A DNA stretch of 64,000 nucleotides from Saccharopolyspora endophytica (GTDB lineage: Bacteria; Actinomycetota; Actinomycetes; Mycobacteriales; Pseudonocardiaceae): the NCBI RefSeq assembly GCF_018070075.1, contig NZ_JAGPXE010000015.1, forward strand, positions 124,001 through 188,000, given 5' to 3'. Shown piece after piece: positions 52,556-62,472 of this stretch. A model generated the notes under the pieces. The model was not told where the DNA came from. It made no database searches and worked only from the letters and a program-made list of their open reading frames with translations. How positions within the stretch are numbered: the first letter of the stretch is position 1; the number at the start of each line of letters is the position of its first letter. The position numbers and the translations under genes are program-made.

Positions 52556-55160
52556 CAGCGTGCGATTCCTCGGAGTCGTGGAGGCGGGAGAGTTCTGCTG
52601 GGAGTTCGGTGCGCTTGCGGACGTTGAGCTTGCGGTAGACGCGGGTGAGGTGTTGTTCGACGGTGCTGACGGTGATGTAGAGGCGGCGCCCGATCTCGCG
52701 ATTGGTCTGGCCTCGGGCGGCGAGTTCGGCGACCTTGCGCTCCGCCTCGCTGAGCAGCGGCGTTCCCGCCGGGGTGGGGGCGGCTTCGGGGCGGGCCGCG
52801 TCGAGGGAGTCGCGGAGCCGGTGCGACAGGATGTCGGCCTGGCAGGCCTTGGCCATCTGGTCGGCCTTGCGCAGCACCAGGCGGGCGTTGCGGAGCTGCC
52901 CGAGCTCGTTGTGCGCCTGGCTGAGGTCGGCCAGCGCGCGGGCGAGTTCCAACCGGTCGCCGCAGCGCTCCAGCAGCTGGATGGCTTCGCGCAGGACGGC
53001 GACGCGCTGGCGGGGGTCGCTGCACGCGGCCAGGACTCGCAGCGTGATCGCGAGGATGCGCACGCCGCCGGAGGTGCCGGCGAGCTGCTCGGCGACGAGT
53101 TCGCGGGCCTCGCGTCTTCTGCCCAGCAGCAGGTAGGTCTGGGCGAGGTCACCGCGCCACGGGATCGTCGTGGGGATCGCCGGGTCACCGGCTCGCATCC
53201 GGGCGGCGACCCGTTCGAAGGCGTCCAGCGCGGCGAGGGTGCGTCCGCTGGTCAGGTGGTGCCTGCCGGTGGCGTGCAGGTGGCGGATGCCGAAGGTGGT
53301 CGCCGCCATCTCGTCCGGGACAGGGCGGGTGAGCAGTTCGGCCGCGGTGTCGTGCCTGCCCAACGCCGAGTTGACCAGGATCAGCGTGGACAGCGGCAGG
53401 CCCACCAGCACTCCCCACGTCTGCGGGTGCAGCAGTCGCAGCGCCTCCTGCGCCTGGGCCTCGGCGGCGATGAGGTCGCCGCGACGCCACGACATGTCGG
53501 CGCGGGCCGCGCCGATCAGCGCCCGCGCGGTGGTGGCGCCCTGCCTGCGGGCCTGGGCGATGAGCGCGTCGCACCAGTGCCGGGCCCGGTCGGCGTGGCC
53601 CACGTGGTCCAGGGCCAGCACGGCGGCCGCGGCCGCGTCGGGCAGCACCTCACCCGCGCAGCACTGCAGGAGGTGCTCGGCGGCGCGCAGCACCTCCCCC
53701 GGCACCTCGCGGGTCCACGTCCCGACGAGACCGGCGGTCGCCTGCCACGAGGCATCTCCGCTGTTCAGCGGTTCGACGTCGAGGGAGCGGCCGTGGATCC
53801 ACTCGGCGGCGACGCGCAGTTCGGCGGCCTCGCGCGGATGGGGTTCACCGGCGTGCGCGCGCGTGATGCGCAGGAGCTCTCCCGCCGCGCCCGGATCGCC
53901 CTGCCAGAGCCGCAGGCGGGCCACCGGGACGGCGTCGCGCCAGCACAGGTCCCTCCGGTCGGCGAGCGGGCCGAGGTGGCGGGCGGCGATGGCGGGGTTG
54001 ATGCGCCAGGCCGCGCGGACCAGGGCGGCGCGCAGCTCGACGCGCTCGCCGTCGTCCTCCGAGGAGTTCAGGGCGAGCTCCAGGCAGCCGACGGCGAGTT
54101 CGGGATCGTCCACGAGGGACTGCTCGGCGGCGTAGCGCAACGGGCGCATCGCCCAGCGGCCGGGCACGGCACCGGCCGCGGTGAGGTGGCGGGCGATCTC
54201 CACCGCTGGGGCGCCACGTCGGTGCAGCAGCTCAGCCGCTCGGGCGTGCAACCTGGCCGCCTCGGCCGGCTCGAGGCTCTCCAGCAGGACGTCGGGATGG
54301 CGCAGGTGGTGGTCGCGGAGCAGCCCGGCCGCGCCGAGCGCGTCGAGCACGGGACCGACCGAGCGCGCGGTCATCGCCAGCAGCTCGGCGACGAGGGCCG
54401 GCGATGCCGAATCACCGAGCACCGCAACCCCTTCGGCCACGGCGAGGAAGTCCGCGTCCCAGCGGGTCAGGCAGTCCAGCACGGCCCGCCGGAGGTGCGG
54501 ACCCACCACGAGACCGTCTTCCAGAAGTGCCCCGAGCAGGAACGGGTTTCCGCCGCTGAGCTCGAACGCTGTTGTGGCGCAGACGTCTTCGCTGTCGAGG
54601 AGTTCGGCCACGCCGGCGGGCGTCAGCGGGGCGAGGTCGATCCGGTGATCGGGCTGGCGGGCCAGCTCCGCGTGCGCGGATTCGCGCGCCAGGTTCGGGC
54701 GCTCCCACTCGGTCAGCACCAGCAGCACGCGCGCGGAGGTGATCCTCCTGCGCAGGTAGAGCAGCGCCTGCTGCGACTCCGGGTCGGCGAGGTGCACGTC
54801 GTCGACGGCCAGCACCACCGGGCGTTCACCGCCCGACTCCAGCAGCAGCGCGCCGACCTCCTCCAGCGACCGGACGTCCAGCGGCGACTCGGCGAGGCGA
54901 GCCACCTTGTCGCGCACGACGGGTTCCGCACCGGCGAGCAGCTGGGTCACCACGCCCAGCCGCAGCTCCCGCTCCGCGCGCGAACCCACCGCGCGCAGCA
55001 GCGCCGCCCGCTCTCCGACGAGGTCACCGAGCGCGTCCAGCAGGGCGGTCTTGCCCGTGGCCAGCCCACCGCCGATGAGCACGACCCGACCCCTGCCCCG
55101 CTCGCAGTCGGCCAGGGATTCGGATATTCGGGCTAACTCGCTGGTTCGTTCGGTCAACAT
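52494..55160 (-). CDS. Large LuxR-type (LAL/MalT-like) regulator
   Basis: An 888-residue LAL regulator: N-terminal AAA-type ATPase (Walker A GGGLATGKTALL, Walker B VVLAVDDVHLAD), a long TPR-like middle and a C-terminal LuxR helix-turn-helix (LSEAERKVAELAARGQTNREIGRRLYITVSTVEQH). LAL proteins activate pathway genes, often secondary metabolism, on binding an inducer. ATG 55160 follows GCGGAG. Its last 62 bp overlap the STAND gene tail-to-tail. No obvious target lies adjacent. Confidence 0.88.
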   Translation of the reverse strand: MLTERTSELARISESLADCERGRGRVVLIGGGLATGKTALLDALGDLVGERAALLRAVGSRAERELRLGVVTQLLAGAEPVVRDKVARLAESPLDVRSLEEVGALLLESGGERPVVLAVDDVHLADPESQQALLYLRRRITSARVLLVLTEWERPNLARESAHAELARQPDHRIDLAPLTPAGVAELLDSEDVCATTAFELSGGNPFLLGALLEDGLVVGPHLRRAVLDCLTRWDADFLAVAEGVAVLGDSASPALVAELLAMTARSVGPVLDALGAAGLLRDHHLRHPDVLLESLEPAEAARLHARAAELLHRRGAPAVEIARHLTAAGAVPGRWAMRPLRYAAEQSLVDDPELAVGCLELALNSSEDDGERVELRAALVRAAWRINPAIAARHLGPLADRRDLCWRDAVPVARLRLWQGDPGAAGELLRITRAHAGEPHPREAAELRVAAEWIHGRSLDVEPLNSGDASWQATAGLVGTWTREVPGEVLRAAEHLLQCCAGEVLPDAAAAAVLALDHVGHADRARHWCDALIAQARRQGATTARALIGAARADMSWRRGDLIAAEAQAQEALRLLHPQTWGVLVGLPLSTLILVNSALGRHDTAAELLTRPVPDEMAATTFGIRHLHATGRHHLTSGRTLAALDAFERVAARMRAGDPAIPTTIPWRGDLAQTYLLLGRRREARELVAEQLAGTSGGVRILAITLRVLAACSDPRQRVAVLREAIQLLERCGDRLELARALADLSQAHNELGQLRNARLVLRKADQMAKACQADILSHRLRDSLDAARPEAAPTPAGTPLLSEAERKVAELAARGQTNREIGRRLYITVSTVEQHLTRVYRKLNVRKRTELPAELSRLHDSEESHAVTRVSEGTGTRTSDEATARY

Positions 55161-55348
55161 CGGTGACTCCGCATTTCCCACGCGCACAACGGTTCTCGGC
55201 TCGTGACCGATGCCGTCGCGCTCAGACGCCGCCTACACCGCTCCGACGTCGCCGGTTCCGGAGCGGTTCCGCGACGAACGCGAAGTCCCGATTTGCTTCC
55301 CGAACGAAAATCGTCCGGACGTGACCGGCGGCCACGCCCGGACTCACC

Positions 55349-55684
55349 TCACCTCCGCGAGAGGGCCTTCTGCAGCTCGTCCTTGGTCATCTTGGAACGG
55401 CCTTCGATGCCCTCCCTCTTGGCGTCCTCGTAGAGCTGCTGCTTGGTGCGGCCGCCGGGCCCCTGGCGGTTCCCGGAGCGCTTGCCGCCACGCCGCTGCG
55501 GCGGGATGTCCTCGGTGGAGACCTTGCTGCGCTGCTTGGCCGTCCCCTTCTGCGCGCGGTTCTTGTTCACCGTCCGGGCCGCGATCTCCTCCGCCCGGCC
55601 CTCGCTGGACCCGCGCTTCTTGGTGCCCTGCTTGATGTGCTCGTACTGCCGCTCCTCCTTGGAGTTCCACGCGCTCTGCGGCAT
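55349..55684 (-). CDS. Rho_N-domain small basic protein
   Basis: A 111-residue basic protein (MPQSAWNSKEERQYEHIKQG; AEEIAARTVNKNRAQKG) with a C-terminal Rho N-terminal-like/SAP-type helix pair (TKQQLYEDAKREGIEGRSKM). Homologues are often labelled plasmid stabilisation protein, without evidence. It probably binds nucleic acid. No toxin partner is adjacent. Confidence 0.78.
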   Translation of the reverse strand: MPQSAWNSKEERQYEHIKQGTKKRGSSEGRAEEIAARTVNKNRAQKGTAKQRSKVSTEDIPPQRRGGKRSGNRQGPGGRTKQQLYEDAKREGIEGRSKMTKDELQKALSRR

Positions 55685-55769
55685 GACGTCCCTCCCGTCA
55701 CGAACGGTCGCAACTCCCGATGACCTACCCGGCACCACCTCCCGGCAAACACCTGCCGAGCCCGGGCGT

Positions 55770-56237
55770 TCAGCCGTCGATCGGGGTGAGGTCCTCCAGG
55801 GCCTTCTTGTGGTCGTGGCGGTAGACGATGGAGCTGCGGAACTGCACGATCTCGCGGCGGTTGCTCAGGCTGTCGACGAGGAACGCGTGCAGCGCGGGCA
55901 CGTCGCGAACGCCGACGTGCAGCAGGAAGTCGTCGCCGCCGGCGAGGCCGAAGATCGCGATCACCTCGGGCATGGCCAGCGCGTCGGCGTGGAACTGGTC
56001 GATCAGCTGACGGCTCAGGGGCCGGACCTGGACGAACACCATCGCCTCCACCGCCCGGCCGAGCGCGTGGCGGTCCACGGCCGCGTGGAATCCCGTGATC
56101 AAGCCCCGGGCCTCCAGGCGCCGGACGCGTTCGGAGCACGTCGAGGGCGCGGCACCCACGAGCTCCGCCAGGTCGCGCATGGGAATCCTGGCGTCTCGCT
56201 GGAGAGCCTCCACGATCAGCCGGTCCGTCCGATCCAT
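55770..56237 (-). CDS. Lrp/AsnC family regulator of the adjacent dehydrogenase
   Basis: A 155-residue Lrp protein from ATG 56237 (GTG 56255 adds 6). The helix-turn-helix is MRDLAELVGAAPSTCSERVRRLEARGLI, then a RAM domain (VIAIFGLAGGDDFLLHVGVRD). It diverges from the branched-chain amino-acid dehydrogenase gene; control of amino-acid catabolism is inferred. An inverted repeat overlaps its start codon, consistent with autoregulation. Confidence 0.9.
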   Translation of the reverse strand: MDRTDRLIVEALQRDARIPMRDLAELVGAAPSTCSERVRRLEARGLITGFHAAVDRHALGRAVEAMVFVQVRPLSRQLIDQFHADALAMPEVIAIFGLAGGDDFLLHVGVRDVPALHAFLVDSLSNRREIVQFRSSIVYRHDHKKALEDLTPIDG

Positions 56238-56265
56238 GTTCGGATTTTCACTCACTTCCCGAACA
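56237..56265. promoter_or_regulatory. Candidate Lrp operator
   Basis: TGTTCGG (56237-56243) and CCGAACA (56259-56265) are perfect 7-base arms 15 bp apart between the divergent lrp and dehydrogenase genes, overlapping the lrp start. Confidence 0.5.
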
Positions 56266-56315
56266 TAACAACGAACTGGAAGAACCAACTGCCGAATCCG
56301 TACCAGACTGGCTAC

Positions 56316-57371
56316 GTGAGCCGATCAGATTCCTCCCCAGAAGCACTCGACCACGAACAGCTGCGCGTGGTGCGCGGACGCCGCTCGGGCGTCGTGATCG
56401 CCGTGGCCGTCCACTCCACCCAGGCGGGCCCGGCCATCGGCGGCTGCCGGATCAAGTCGTACCCGGACTGGCGCGACGGAGTCGACGACGTCGTGCGCCT
56501 CGCCCGCGCGATGACCGAGAAGGCGGCGCTGGCGAGGCTGCCGCACGGCGGCGGCAAGGCGGTGATCATGGACGCCGACGCCGTCCTCGACGAGCGGGAC
56601 CGCCTGCTGGTGCTCGAAGACCTCGCGGAGGTGATCACCTCGCTCGACGGCGCCTACCTGACCGGTCCCGACATCGGCTCGACCCCGGCGGACATGGAGA
56701 TCCTCCACCGGCTGACCGGCGGACTCGCGTTCTGCCGGCCGGAGTCCAGCGGCGGGAGCGGCAATTCGAGCACCGCCACGGCCCGCGGTGTGCTCGCCGC
56801 GCTGGACGCGGCGGCCGACCACGTCTTCGGCACCGGCGCCCTCGCGGACCTGCGGGTCGGCGTGATCGGGTACGGCAGCGTCGGACGCCTGGTCGCCGAC
56901 GAGCTCGCCGCGCGCGGATGCGCTGTGACCACCGGCGACCTCGACGGGAGCAGGCGCGCGACCGCCGAGGCGGCAGGGCTGACCTGGAGCACCGAGGACC
57001 TGCTCGACGAGGAGTTCGACGTCCTGGTCCCGGCCGCCGTCGGAGGGCTCCTGTCCGAGGAACGGGCCCGGACGTGCCGAGCGAGGCTGATCGTCGGACC
57101 GGCCAACAACCAGCTCACGCACGACGACGTCGCCTCCACCCTCCACGAGCGGGGCATCACGTGGGTGCCCGACGTGGTGGCCGGCGCGGGAGGCATCATC
57201 CACGCCGTCTGCCGCGAGGAGCTCGGCCTCACCGAGGAGGAGACCACCCCGCGCATCAGCGCGATCGGCACGACGGTGACCGAGATCCTCACCGGCGCGC
57301 GCGACGGCGGAACCACCCCGCAGGTCGCGGCCCGAGACCTCGCCGCACGCCGCACAGCGGTTCCCGCCTGA
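56316..57371 (+). CDS. Glu/Leu/Phe/Val dehydrogenase (probably valine/leucine dehydrogenase)
   Basis: A 351-residue NAD-dependent amino-acid dehydrogenase: dimerisation domain with catalytic lysine motifs (AMTEKAALARLPHGGGKAVIM), TGPDIGSTPADM, and the Rossmann motif VGVIGYGSVGRLVADELA. It deaminates a branched-chain or aromatic amino acid to the 2-oxo acid. GTG 56316 gives the normal length. A strong hairpin follows. Confidence 0.87.
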   Translation: MSRSDSSPEALDHEQLRVVRGRRSGVVIAVAVHSTQAGPAIGGCRIKSYPDWRDGVDDVVRLARAMTEKAALARLPHGGGKAVIMDADAVLDERDRLLVLEDLAEVITSLDGAYLTGPDIGSTPADMEILHRLTGGLAFCRPESSGGSGNSSTATARGVLAALDAAADHVFGTGALADLRVGVIGYGSVGRLVADELAARGCAVTTGDLDGSRRATAEAAGLTWSTEDLLDEEFDVLVPAAVGGLLSEERARTCRARLIVGPANNQLTHDDVASTLHERGITWVPDVVAGAGGIIHAVCREELGLTEEETTPRISAIGTTVTEILTGARDGGTTPQVAARDLAARRTAVPA

Positions 57372-57380
57372 GCGTGGACG

Positions 57381-57410
57381 AGGGGACGGTCCCGGCGGGA
57401 ACCGTCCCCT
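57381..57410. terminator. Hairpin between convergent dehydrogenase and fds genes
   Basis: AGGGGACGGT and ACCGTCCCCT are perfect 10-base arms around a 10-base centre with CCC/GGG pairing, in a 54-bp convergent gap. It can work on both strands. Confidence 0.75.
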
Positions 57411-57425
57411 CTGCGGTGGGAGCCG

Positions 57426-57659
57426 TCAGCCGGCTCCGGCGCCCGCGCTGCGGAGCAGGCGGGCCGCTTCGAGGGCCACGGGGTCCATGTCCGGGGGTGG
57501 GGCGTCGGCGAGCCGGTCGAGCTCGGCCCGCATCCTCGGGTCCCAGAACATCGTGATGTGGTGGGCCACCTCCCGCGCCGCCTGGCGGGACGGGAGGTGC
57601 GCGAACTGGATGGCGATGTCGTTGGCCATCCGCACCTGCGGCGAGACGTCGGCGCTCAT
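57426..57659 (-). CDS. fdsD: Formate dehydrogenase delta subunit (FdsD)
   Basis: A 77-residue protein (VRMANDIAIQFAHLPSRQAA, HITMFWDPRMRAEL) matching the small delta subunit of NAD-linked formate dehydrogenases, needed for assembly or stability. It starts by ATGA overlap with fdsA and ends the operon. Confidence 0.85.
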   Translation of the reverse strand: MSADVSPQVRMANDIAIQFAHLPSRQAAREVAHHITMFWDPRMRAELDRLADAPPPDMDPVALEAARLLRSAGAGAG

Positions 57660-60466
57660 GATTCGGTCAGCACCGCCTCCCGCTGCTCGGCGTCGGCCTT
57701 CTCGGCGCTGGTCTCCCTGGCGACCTGCACGGCGGTGACCTTGTACTCCGGGCAGTTGGTGGCCCAGTCGGAGTTCTCCGTGGTCACCACGTTCGCGCCG
57801 GTCACCGGGTGGTGGAACGTCGTGTACACCACGCCCACCGGCATCCGGTCGGAGATCTTCGCCCGCAACGACGTCGTGCCGACCCGGCTGGACAGGTTCA
57901 CCACGTCGCCCGAGGAGATGCCCCGGTCCTCGGCGTCGTGCGGGTGGATCTCCAGCACGTCCTCCGGGTGCCAGGCGACGTTGGCGGTGCGGCGGGTCTG
58001 CGCGCCGACGTTGTACTGCGACAGGATGCGCCCGGTGGTGAGCACCAGCGGGAACCTGCGGGTGCTGCGCTCGCGGGTCGCCACGAACGGGGTGAGCACG
58101 AACTTGCCCTTGCCGCGCACGAACTCCTCGGCGTGCATGATCGGCGTGCCCTCGGGCGCCTTGTCGTTGCACGGCCACTGCACGCTGCCCAGCTCGTCGA
58201 GCTTGCCGAACGAGACGCCCGCGAAAGTCGGTGTGACCGAGGCGATCTCGTCCATGATCTCGCGCGGGTGGTCGTAGTGCATGTCGTAGCCCATGGCCTG
58301 GGCGATCTCGCAGGCCACCTGCCACTCGTCCTTGCCGCTCTTGGGCACCATCACCGGGCGGACCCGGTTGATCCGCCGCTCGGCGTTGGTGAACGTGCCG
58401 TCCTTCTCCAGGAACGAGGTTCCCGGCAGGAACACGTGCGCGAACTTGCTGGTCTCGTTGAGGAACAGGTCCTGCACCACGACGAGCTCCAGCGCCGACA
58501 GCGCCGCCGCGACGTGCTGGGTGTTGGGGTCGGACTGGGCGATGTCCTCGCCCTGCACGAACAGGCCCCGGAAGCTGCCGTCGACGGCGGCGTCGAACAT
58601 GTTCGGGATCCGCAGGCCCGGTTCGGGCAGGATCGGGCGCTCCCAGAGCTTCTCGAACACCTCGCGCACCGCGTCGTCGGCGACGTGCCGGTAGCCGGAC
58701 AGCTCGTGCGGGAACGAACCCATGTCGCAGGAGCCCTGCACGTTGTTCTGCCCGCGCAGCGGGTTGACGCCCACGCCCTCGCGGCCGATGTTGCCGGTGA
58801 CCATGGCGAGGTTGGCCATGCCCATCACCATCGTCGAGCCCTGGCTGTGCTCGGTGACGCCCAGCCCGTAGTAGATCGCGCCGTTGCCGCCGGTGGCGTA
58901 GAGCCGCGCGGCCTCGCGGACCTGCTCGGCGGGAACACCGGTGATCGACTCGACCTCCTCGGGGCTGTTCTCCGGGCGGGCGATGAACTCCGCCCAGTCG
59001 TCGAAGCCCTCGCAGCGCGAGGCCACGAACGACTCGTCGGTCAGCCCCTCGGTGACCACCACGTGCGACAGCGCGTTGACCAGCGCGACGTTGGTGCCCG
59101 GCGCGAGCTGCAGGTGGTGGGAGGCCTCGACGTGCGGGCTGCGCACCAGGTCGATCCGCCGCGGATCGATGACGATCAGCTCCGCGCCTTCCCGCAGCCT
59201 GCGCTTCATCCGGGAGGCGAACACCGGGTGCCCGTCGGTCGGGTTGGCGCCGATCACCACGATGACATCGGAGGCCGCCACCGACCGGAAGTCCTGCGTG
59301 CCCGCCGAGGTCCCGAAGGTCTGCTTGAGGCCGTAGCCGGTCGGCGAGTGGCAGACGCGGGCGCAGGTGTCGACGTTGTTGTTGCCGAACGCCGCCCGCA
59401 CCATCTTCTGCACCACGTAGACCTCCTCGTTGGTGCAGCGCGAGGAGGTGATGCCGCCGATGGAGTTCGAGCCGTGCCGGGCCTGGATGTCGCGGAACTT
59501 CTCGGCGACGTAGGAGATCGCCGTCTCCCAATCGGTTTCGCGCCACTCGTCGGTGGTGCTCTCCCGGATCATCGGGTTGAGCTGCCGGTCCGGGTGGGTG
59601 GCGTAGCCGAAGGCGAAGCGGCCCTTGACGCAGGAGTGGCCCTCGTTGGCTCCGCCGTCCTTGTACGGCACCATCCGCACCAGCTCGTCGCCGCGCAGCT
59701 CGGCCTTGAACGAGCAGCCCACCCCGCAGTAGGCGCAGGTGGTCAGCACCGAGCGGGTCGGCATGCCCAGGTCGACCACCGACTTCTCCTGCAGCGTGGC
59801 CGTCGGGCACGCCTGCACGCACGCGCCGCAGGACACGCAGTCGGACTCCAGGAACGGATCACCGGCCCCGGCCGCGACCTTGGAGTCGAAGCCGCGACCC
59901 TCGATGGTCAGCGCGAAGGTGCCCTGCACCTCGTCGCAGGCCCGCACGCAGCGGGAGCACACGATGCACTTGGAGGCGTCGAAGTCGAAGTAGGGGTTGG
60001 TGCTGTCGGTGGGCGCGTCGAGGTGGTTGGCGCCCTCGTAGCCGTAGCGGACCTGGCGCAGCCCGACCACGCCGGACATGTCCTGCAGCTCGCAGTCGCC
60101 GTTGGCCGCGCAGGTCAGGCAGTCCAGCGGGTGGTCGGAGATGTAGAGCTCCATGACGCCCTGCCGCAGCTTCTCCAGCCTCGGCGTCTGGGTGCTGACC
60201 TTCATGCCCTCGGTGACCGGTGTGGTGCACGAGGCCGGGGTGCCCTTGCGTCCGTCGATCTCCACCAGGCACAGCCGGCACGAGCCGAACGCCTCCAGGC
60301 TGTCGGTGGCGCACAGCTTGGGGATGTCGGTGCCGGACTCGGCCGCGGCGCGCATCACCGAGGTGCCCTCGGGCACTGTGACCGCAACGCCGTCGATCTC
60401 GACGGTGATGGTGGCCTCCCCCGGTCTGGCCGGGGTGCCGTAGTCGGGTTCCTTCAGCAGACCCAT
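57656..60466 (-). CDS. fdsA: NAD-linked formate dehydrogenase, catalytic alpha subunit
   Basis: A 936-residue molybdo- or tungsto-enzyme. It has an N-terminal [2Fe-2S] ferredoxin domain (GSCRLCLVEIDG), [4Fe-4S] ligands (CIVCSRCVRACDE; CVSCGACVQACP), a further cluster motif (TTCAYCGVGCSFKAEL) and the bis-MGD domain. The metal ligand is cysteine, not selenocysteine (ARVCHSPTGYG). It oxidises formate to CO2, passing electrons to FdsB. Overlaps fdsD; 3 bp after fdsB. Confidence 0.94.
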   Translation of the reverse strand: MGLLKEPDYGTPARPGEATITVEIDGVAVTVPEGTSVMRAAAESGTDIPKLCATDSLEAFGSCRLCLVEIDGRKGTPASCTTPVTEGMKVSTQTPRLEKLRQGVMELYISDHPLDCLTCAANGDCELQDMSGVVGLRQVRYGYEGANHLDAPTDSTNPYFDFDASKCIVCSRCVRACDEVQGTFALTIEGRGFDSKVAAGAGDPFLESDCVSCGACVQACPTATLQEKSVVDLGMPTRSVLTTCAYCGVGCSFKAELRGDELVRMVPYKDGGANEGHSCVKGRFAFGYATHPDRQLNPMIRESTTDEWRETDWETAISYVAEKFRDIQARHGSNSIGGITSSRCTNEEVYVVQKMVRAAFGNNNVDTCARVCHSPTGYGLKQTFGTSAGTQDFRSVAASDVIVVIGANPTDGHPVFASRMKRRLREGAELIVIDPRRIDLVRSPHVEASHHLQLAPGTNVALVNALSHVVVTEGLTDESFVASRCEGFDDWAEFIARPENSPEEVESITGVPAEQVREAARLYATGGNGAIYYGLGVTEHSQGSTMVMGMANLAMVTGNIGREGVGVNPLRGQNNVQGSCDMGSFPHELSGYRHVADDAVREVFEKLWERPILPEPGLRIPNMFDAAVDGSFRGLFVQGEDIAQSDPNTQHVAAALSALELVVVQDLFLNETSKFAHVFLPGTSFLEKDGTFTNAERRINRVRPVMVPKSGKDEWQVACEIAQAMGYDMHYDHPREIMDEIASVTPTFAGVSFGKLDELGSVQWPCNDKAPEGTPIMHAEEFVRGKGKFVLTPFVATRERSTRRFPLVLTTGRILSQYNVGAQTRRTANVAWHPEDVLEIHPHDAEDRGISSGDVVNLSSRVGTTSLRAKISDRMPVGVVYTTFHHPVTGANVVTTENSDWATNCPEYKVTAVQVARETSAEKADAEQREAVLTES

Positions 60467-60469
60467 CGC

Positions 60470-61999
60470 CTACTTCGCCTCCTTCAGGAAGTCCTCGGGG
60501 AAGTGCGCCAGCGCGCTGCGCACCGGGTTCGGGGTCAGCCCGCCCATCGCGCACAGCGATCCGTCGGTCATCAGCTCGCACAGGTCGCCCAGCACGGCGA
60601 GGTTGCCGTCGCGGTCCTCGCCGCCGACGATGCGGTCGACGACCTCGACGCCGCGCACCGCGCCGACCCGGCACGGGGTGCACTTGCCGCAGGACTCCTC
60701 GGCGCAGAACTCGAACGCGAAGCGCGCCATCGCCGCCATGTCCACGGTGTCGTCGAAGACGGTGATGCCGCCGTGGCCGAGCATCGCCTGCGCCTCGGCC
60801 AGCGCCTCGTAGTCCATCGGCAGGTCGAACCGCTCCGGCGGGACGTAGGAACCCAGGGGCCCGCCGATCTGCACCGCGCGCACCGGCCGCCCGGACCGGG
60901 TGCCGCCGCCGTAGCCGTTGACCAGCTCCTCGATGGTGATGCCGAAGGCCGATTCGAAGACGCCGCCGCGCGCGATGTTGCCCGCCAGCTGGAAGACCTG
61001 CGTGCCGCGCGAGCGCTCCACGCCGAGCTCGGCGTAGGGCCGGCCGCCGTCGGCGAGGATCGCCGGGACGCTGGCCAGGGTGAGCACGTTGTTGACCACC
61101 GTCGGCTTGCCGAACAGCCCGGTGATCGCCGGGATCGGCGGCTTGGAGCGCACCATGCCGCGCCTGCCCTCCAGGCTCTCCAGCATGGAGGTCTCCTCGC
61201 CGCAGATGTAGGCACCGGCGCCGACGCGCACGAACAGGTCGAACGTCAGCTCCGATCCGAGCACTCCCTCACCGAGCCAGCCGACCGCGTAGGCGGCGTC
61301 GATCGCGCGGCGCAGGGTGCGCACGGCGTCGGGGTACTCGGAGCGGACGTAGATGTAGCCCTCGGTGGCGCCGACCGCGTGGGCGGCGATGGTCATGCCC
61401 TCGATGAGGCAGAACGGGTCGCCCTCCATGAGCATCCGGTCGGCGAAGGTCCCGGAGTCGCCTTCGTCGGCGTTGCAGCAGACGAACTTCGCGGGTCCTT
61501 CGGCCTTGAGCACGGTGTTCCACTTGATGCCCGCGGGGAATCCGGCACCACCGCGCCCGCGCAGGCCGGAGGTGGTGACCTCCTCGACGACCTCGGCGGG
61601 TGCGGCGGCCAGCGCCGCGCGCAGTCCGCGCAAGCCGCCGTGCGCTTCGTAGTCCGATGTGGACAGCGGGTCGGTGACGCCGACGCGGGCGAAGCACAGC
61701 CGCTGCTGGTCGCGCATCCACGGCAGGTCCTCGACCACGCCCTGGCACAGCTCGTGGTCGGCACCGCGCAGCATCCCGGCCGCCAGCAGTTCCGGCACCC
61801 GGCCCGGGGTGACGGGGCCGTAGCCGACGCGACCGCGCTCGGTCTCGACCTCGACGAGCGGTTCGAGCCAGAGCATGCCGCGAGAACCGTTGCGCACCAA
61901 CCTGATCGGTTCGTCGGCCGCCCGCTGGAGGGCTGCGGCGACCTCGTTCGCGCCGACGGAGACCGACGCGGAGTCCTGGGGTACGTAGACGGTGATCAC
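60470..61999 (-). CDS. fdsB: Formate dehydrogenase beta subunit, NuoF-like
   Basis: A 509-residue NAD-reducing subunit: N-terminal thioredoxin-like region, FMN/NADH site (LRGRGGAGFPAGIKW; CNADEGDSGTFADR; GAGAYICGEETSM) and C-terminal [4Fe-4S] ligands (SCGKCTPCRVG). It transfers electrons from FdsA to NAD+. GTG 61999 overlaps the fdsG stop (GTGA). Confidence 0.93.
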   Translation of the reverse strand: MITVYVPQDSASVSVGANEVAAALQRAADEPIRLVRNGSRGMLWLEPLVEVETERGRVGYGPVTPGRVPELLAAGMLRGADHELCQGVVEDLPWMRDQQRLCFARVGVTDPLSTSDYEAHGGLRGLRAALAAAPAEVVEEVTTSGLRGRGGAGFPAGIKWNTVLKAEGPAKFVCCNADEGDSGTFADRMLMEGDPFCLIEGMTIAAHAVGATEGYIYVRSEYPDAVRTLRRAIDAAYAVGWLGEGVLGSELTFDLFVRVGAGAYICGEETSMLESLEGRRGMVRSKPPIPAITGLFGKPTVVNNVLTLASVPAILADGGRPYAELGVERSRGTQVFQLAGNIARGGVFESAFGITIEELVNGYGGGTRSGRPVRAVQIGGPLGSYVPPERFDLPMDYEALAEAQAMLGHGGITVFDDTVDMAAMARFAFEFCAEESCGKCTPCRVGAVRGVEVVDRIVGGEDRDGNLAVLGDLCELMTDGSLCAMGGLTPNPVRSALAHFPEDFLKEAK

Positions 62000-62454
62000 G
62001 CGTTGCCCTCCGCGAGGATCTCGACGAGCCGGCTGCGGTCCACCCGGCCGTGCAGCCTTCCGTTGACCTGCGCGGAGGGTCCGAGCGCGCAGTTGCCCAG
62101 GCAGAACACCTGGTCGAGGGTGACCGAGCGGTCGGGGGTGGTCTGGCCGACCTTGACGCCGAAGACCTGCTCGGCGTCGGCCACGAGCCGTTCCGCGCCG
62201 ACCGACTGGCACGCCTCGGCGCGGCAGATCTTGACCGTGGTGGTGCCCGCGGGTTCGGATCGGAAGTCGGTGTAGAAGGAGATGACCCCGTGGACGTCGG
62301 CCCGCGAGAGGTTGAGCTCCTCGGCCAGGACCGGAACCACCTGCGGATCGATCCAGCCGAACTCCTGCTGGAGGTGGTGCAGGATGGGAAGCAGGGCTCC
62401 GCGCTCGCCCCGGTGCGCTTCGACAACGCCGCGCACGCGTTCCGCTATCGTCAT
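61996..62454 (-). CDS. fdsG: Formate dehydrogenase gamma subunit, NuoE-like
   Basis: A 152-residue thioredoxin-like [2Fe-2S] protein with cluster cysteines in CRAEACQSVG and CLGNCALGP, like NuoE. It is the first gene of fdsGBAD. ATG 62454 follows GGAG; the 20 residues upstream in frame are probably not translated. Confidence 0.92.
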   Translation of the reverse strand: MTIAERVRGVVEAHRGERGALLPILHHLQQEFGWIDPQVVPVLAEELNLSRADVHGVISFYTDFRSEPAGTTTVKICRAEACQSVGAERLVADAEQVFGVKVGQTTPDRSVTLDQVFCLGNCALGPSAQVNGRLHGRVDRSRLVEILAEGNA

Positions 62455-62472
62455 CTGCGGCTCCACTCCGTT

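Noticed and set aside
57809..62275. A 1488-codon open frame antisense to the fds operon
   Set aside because: It mirrors the codon bias of fdsA/fdsB on the other strand; the translation is low-complexity His/Arg/Val-rich and shows no domain.
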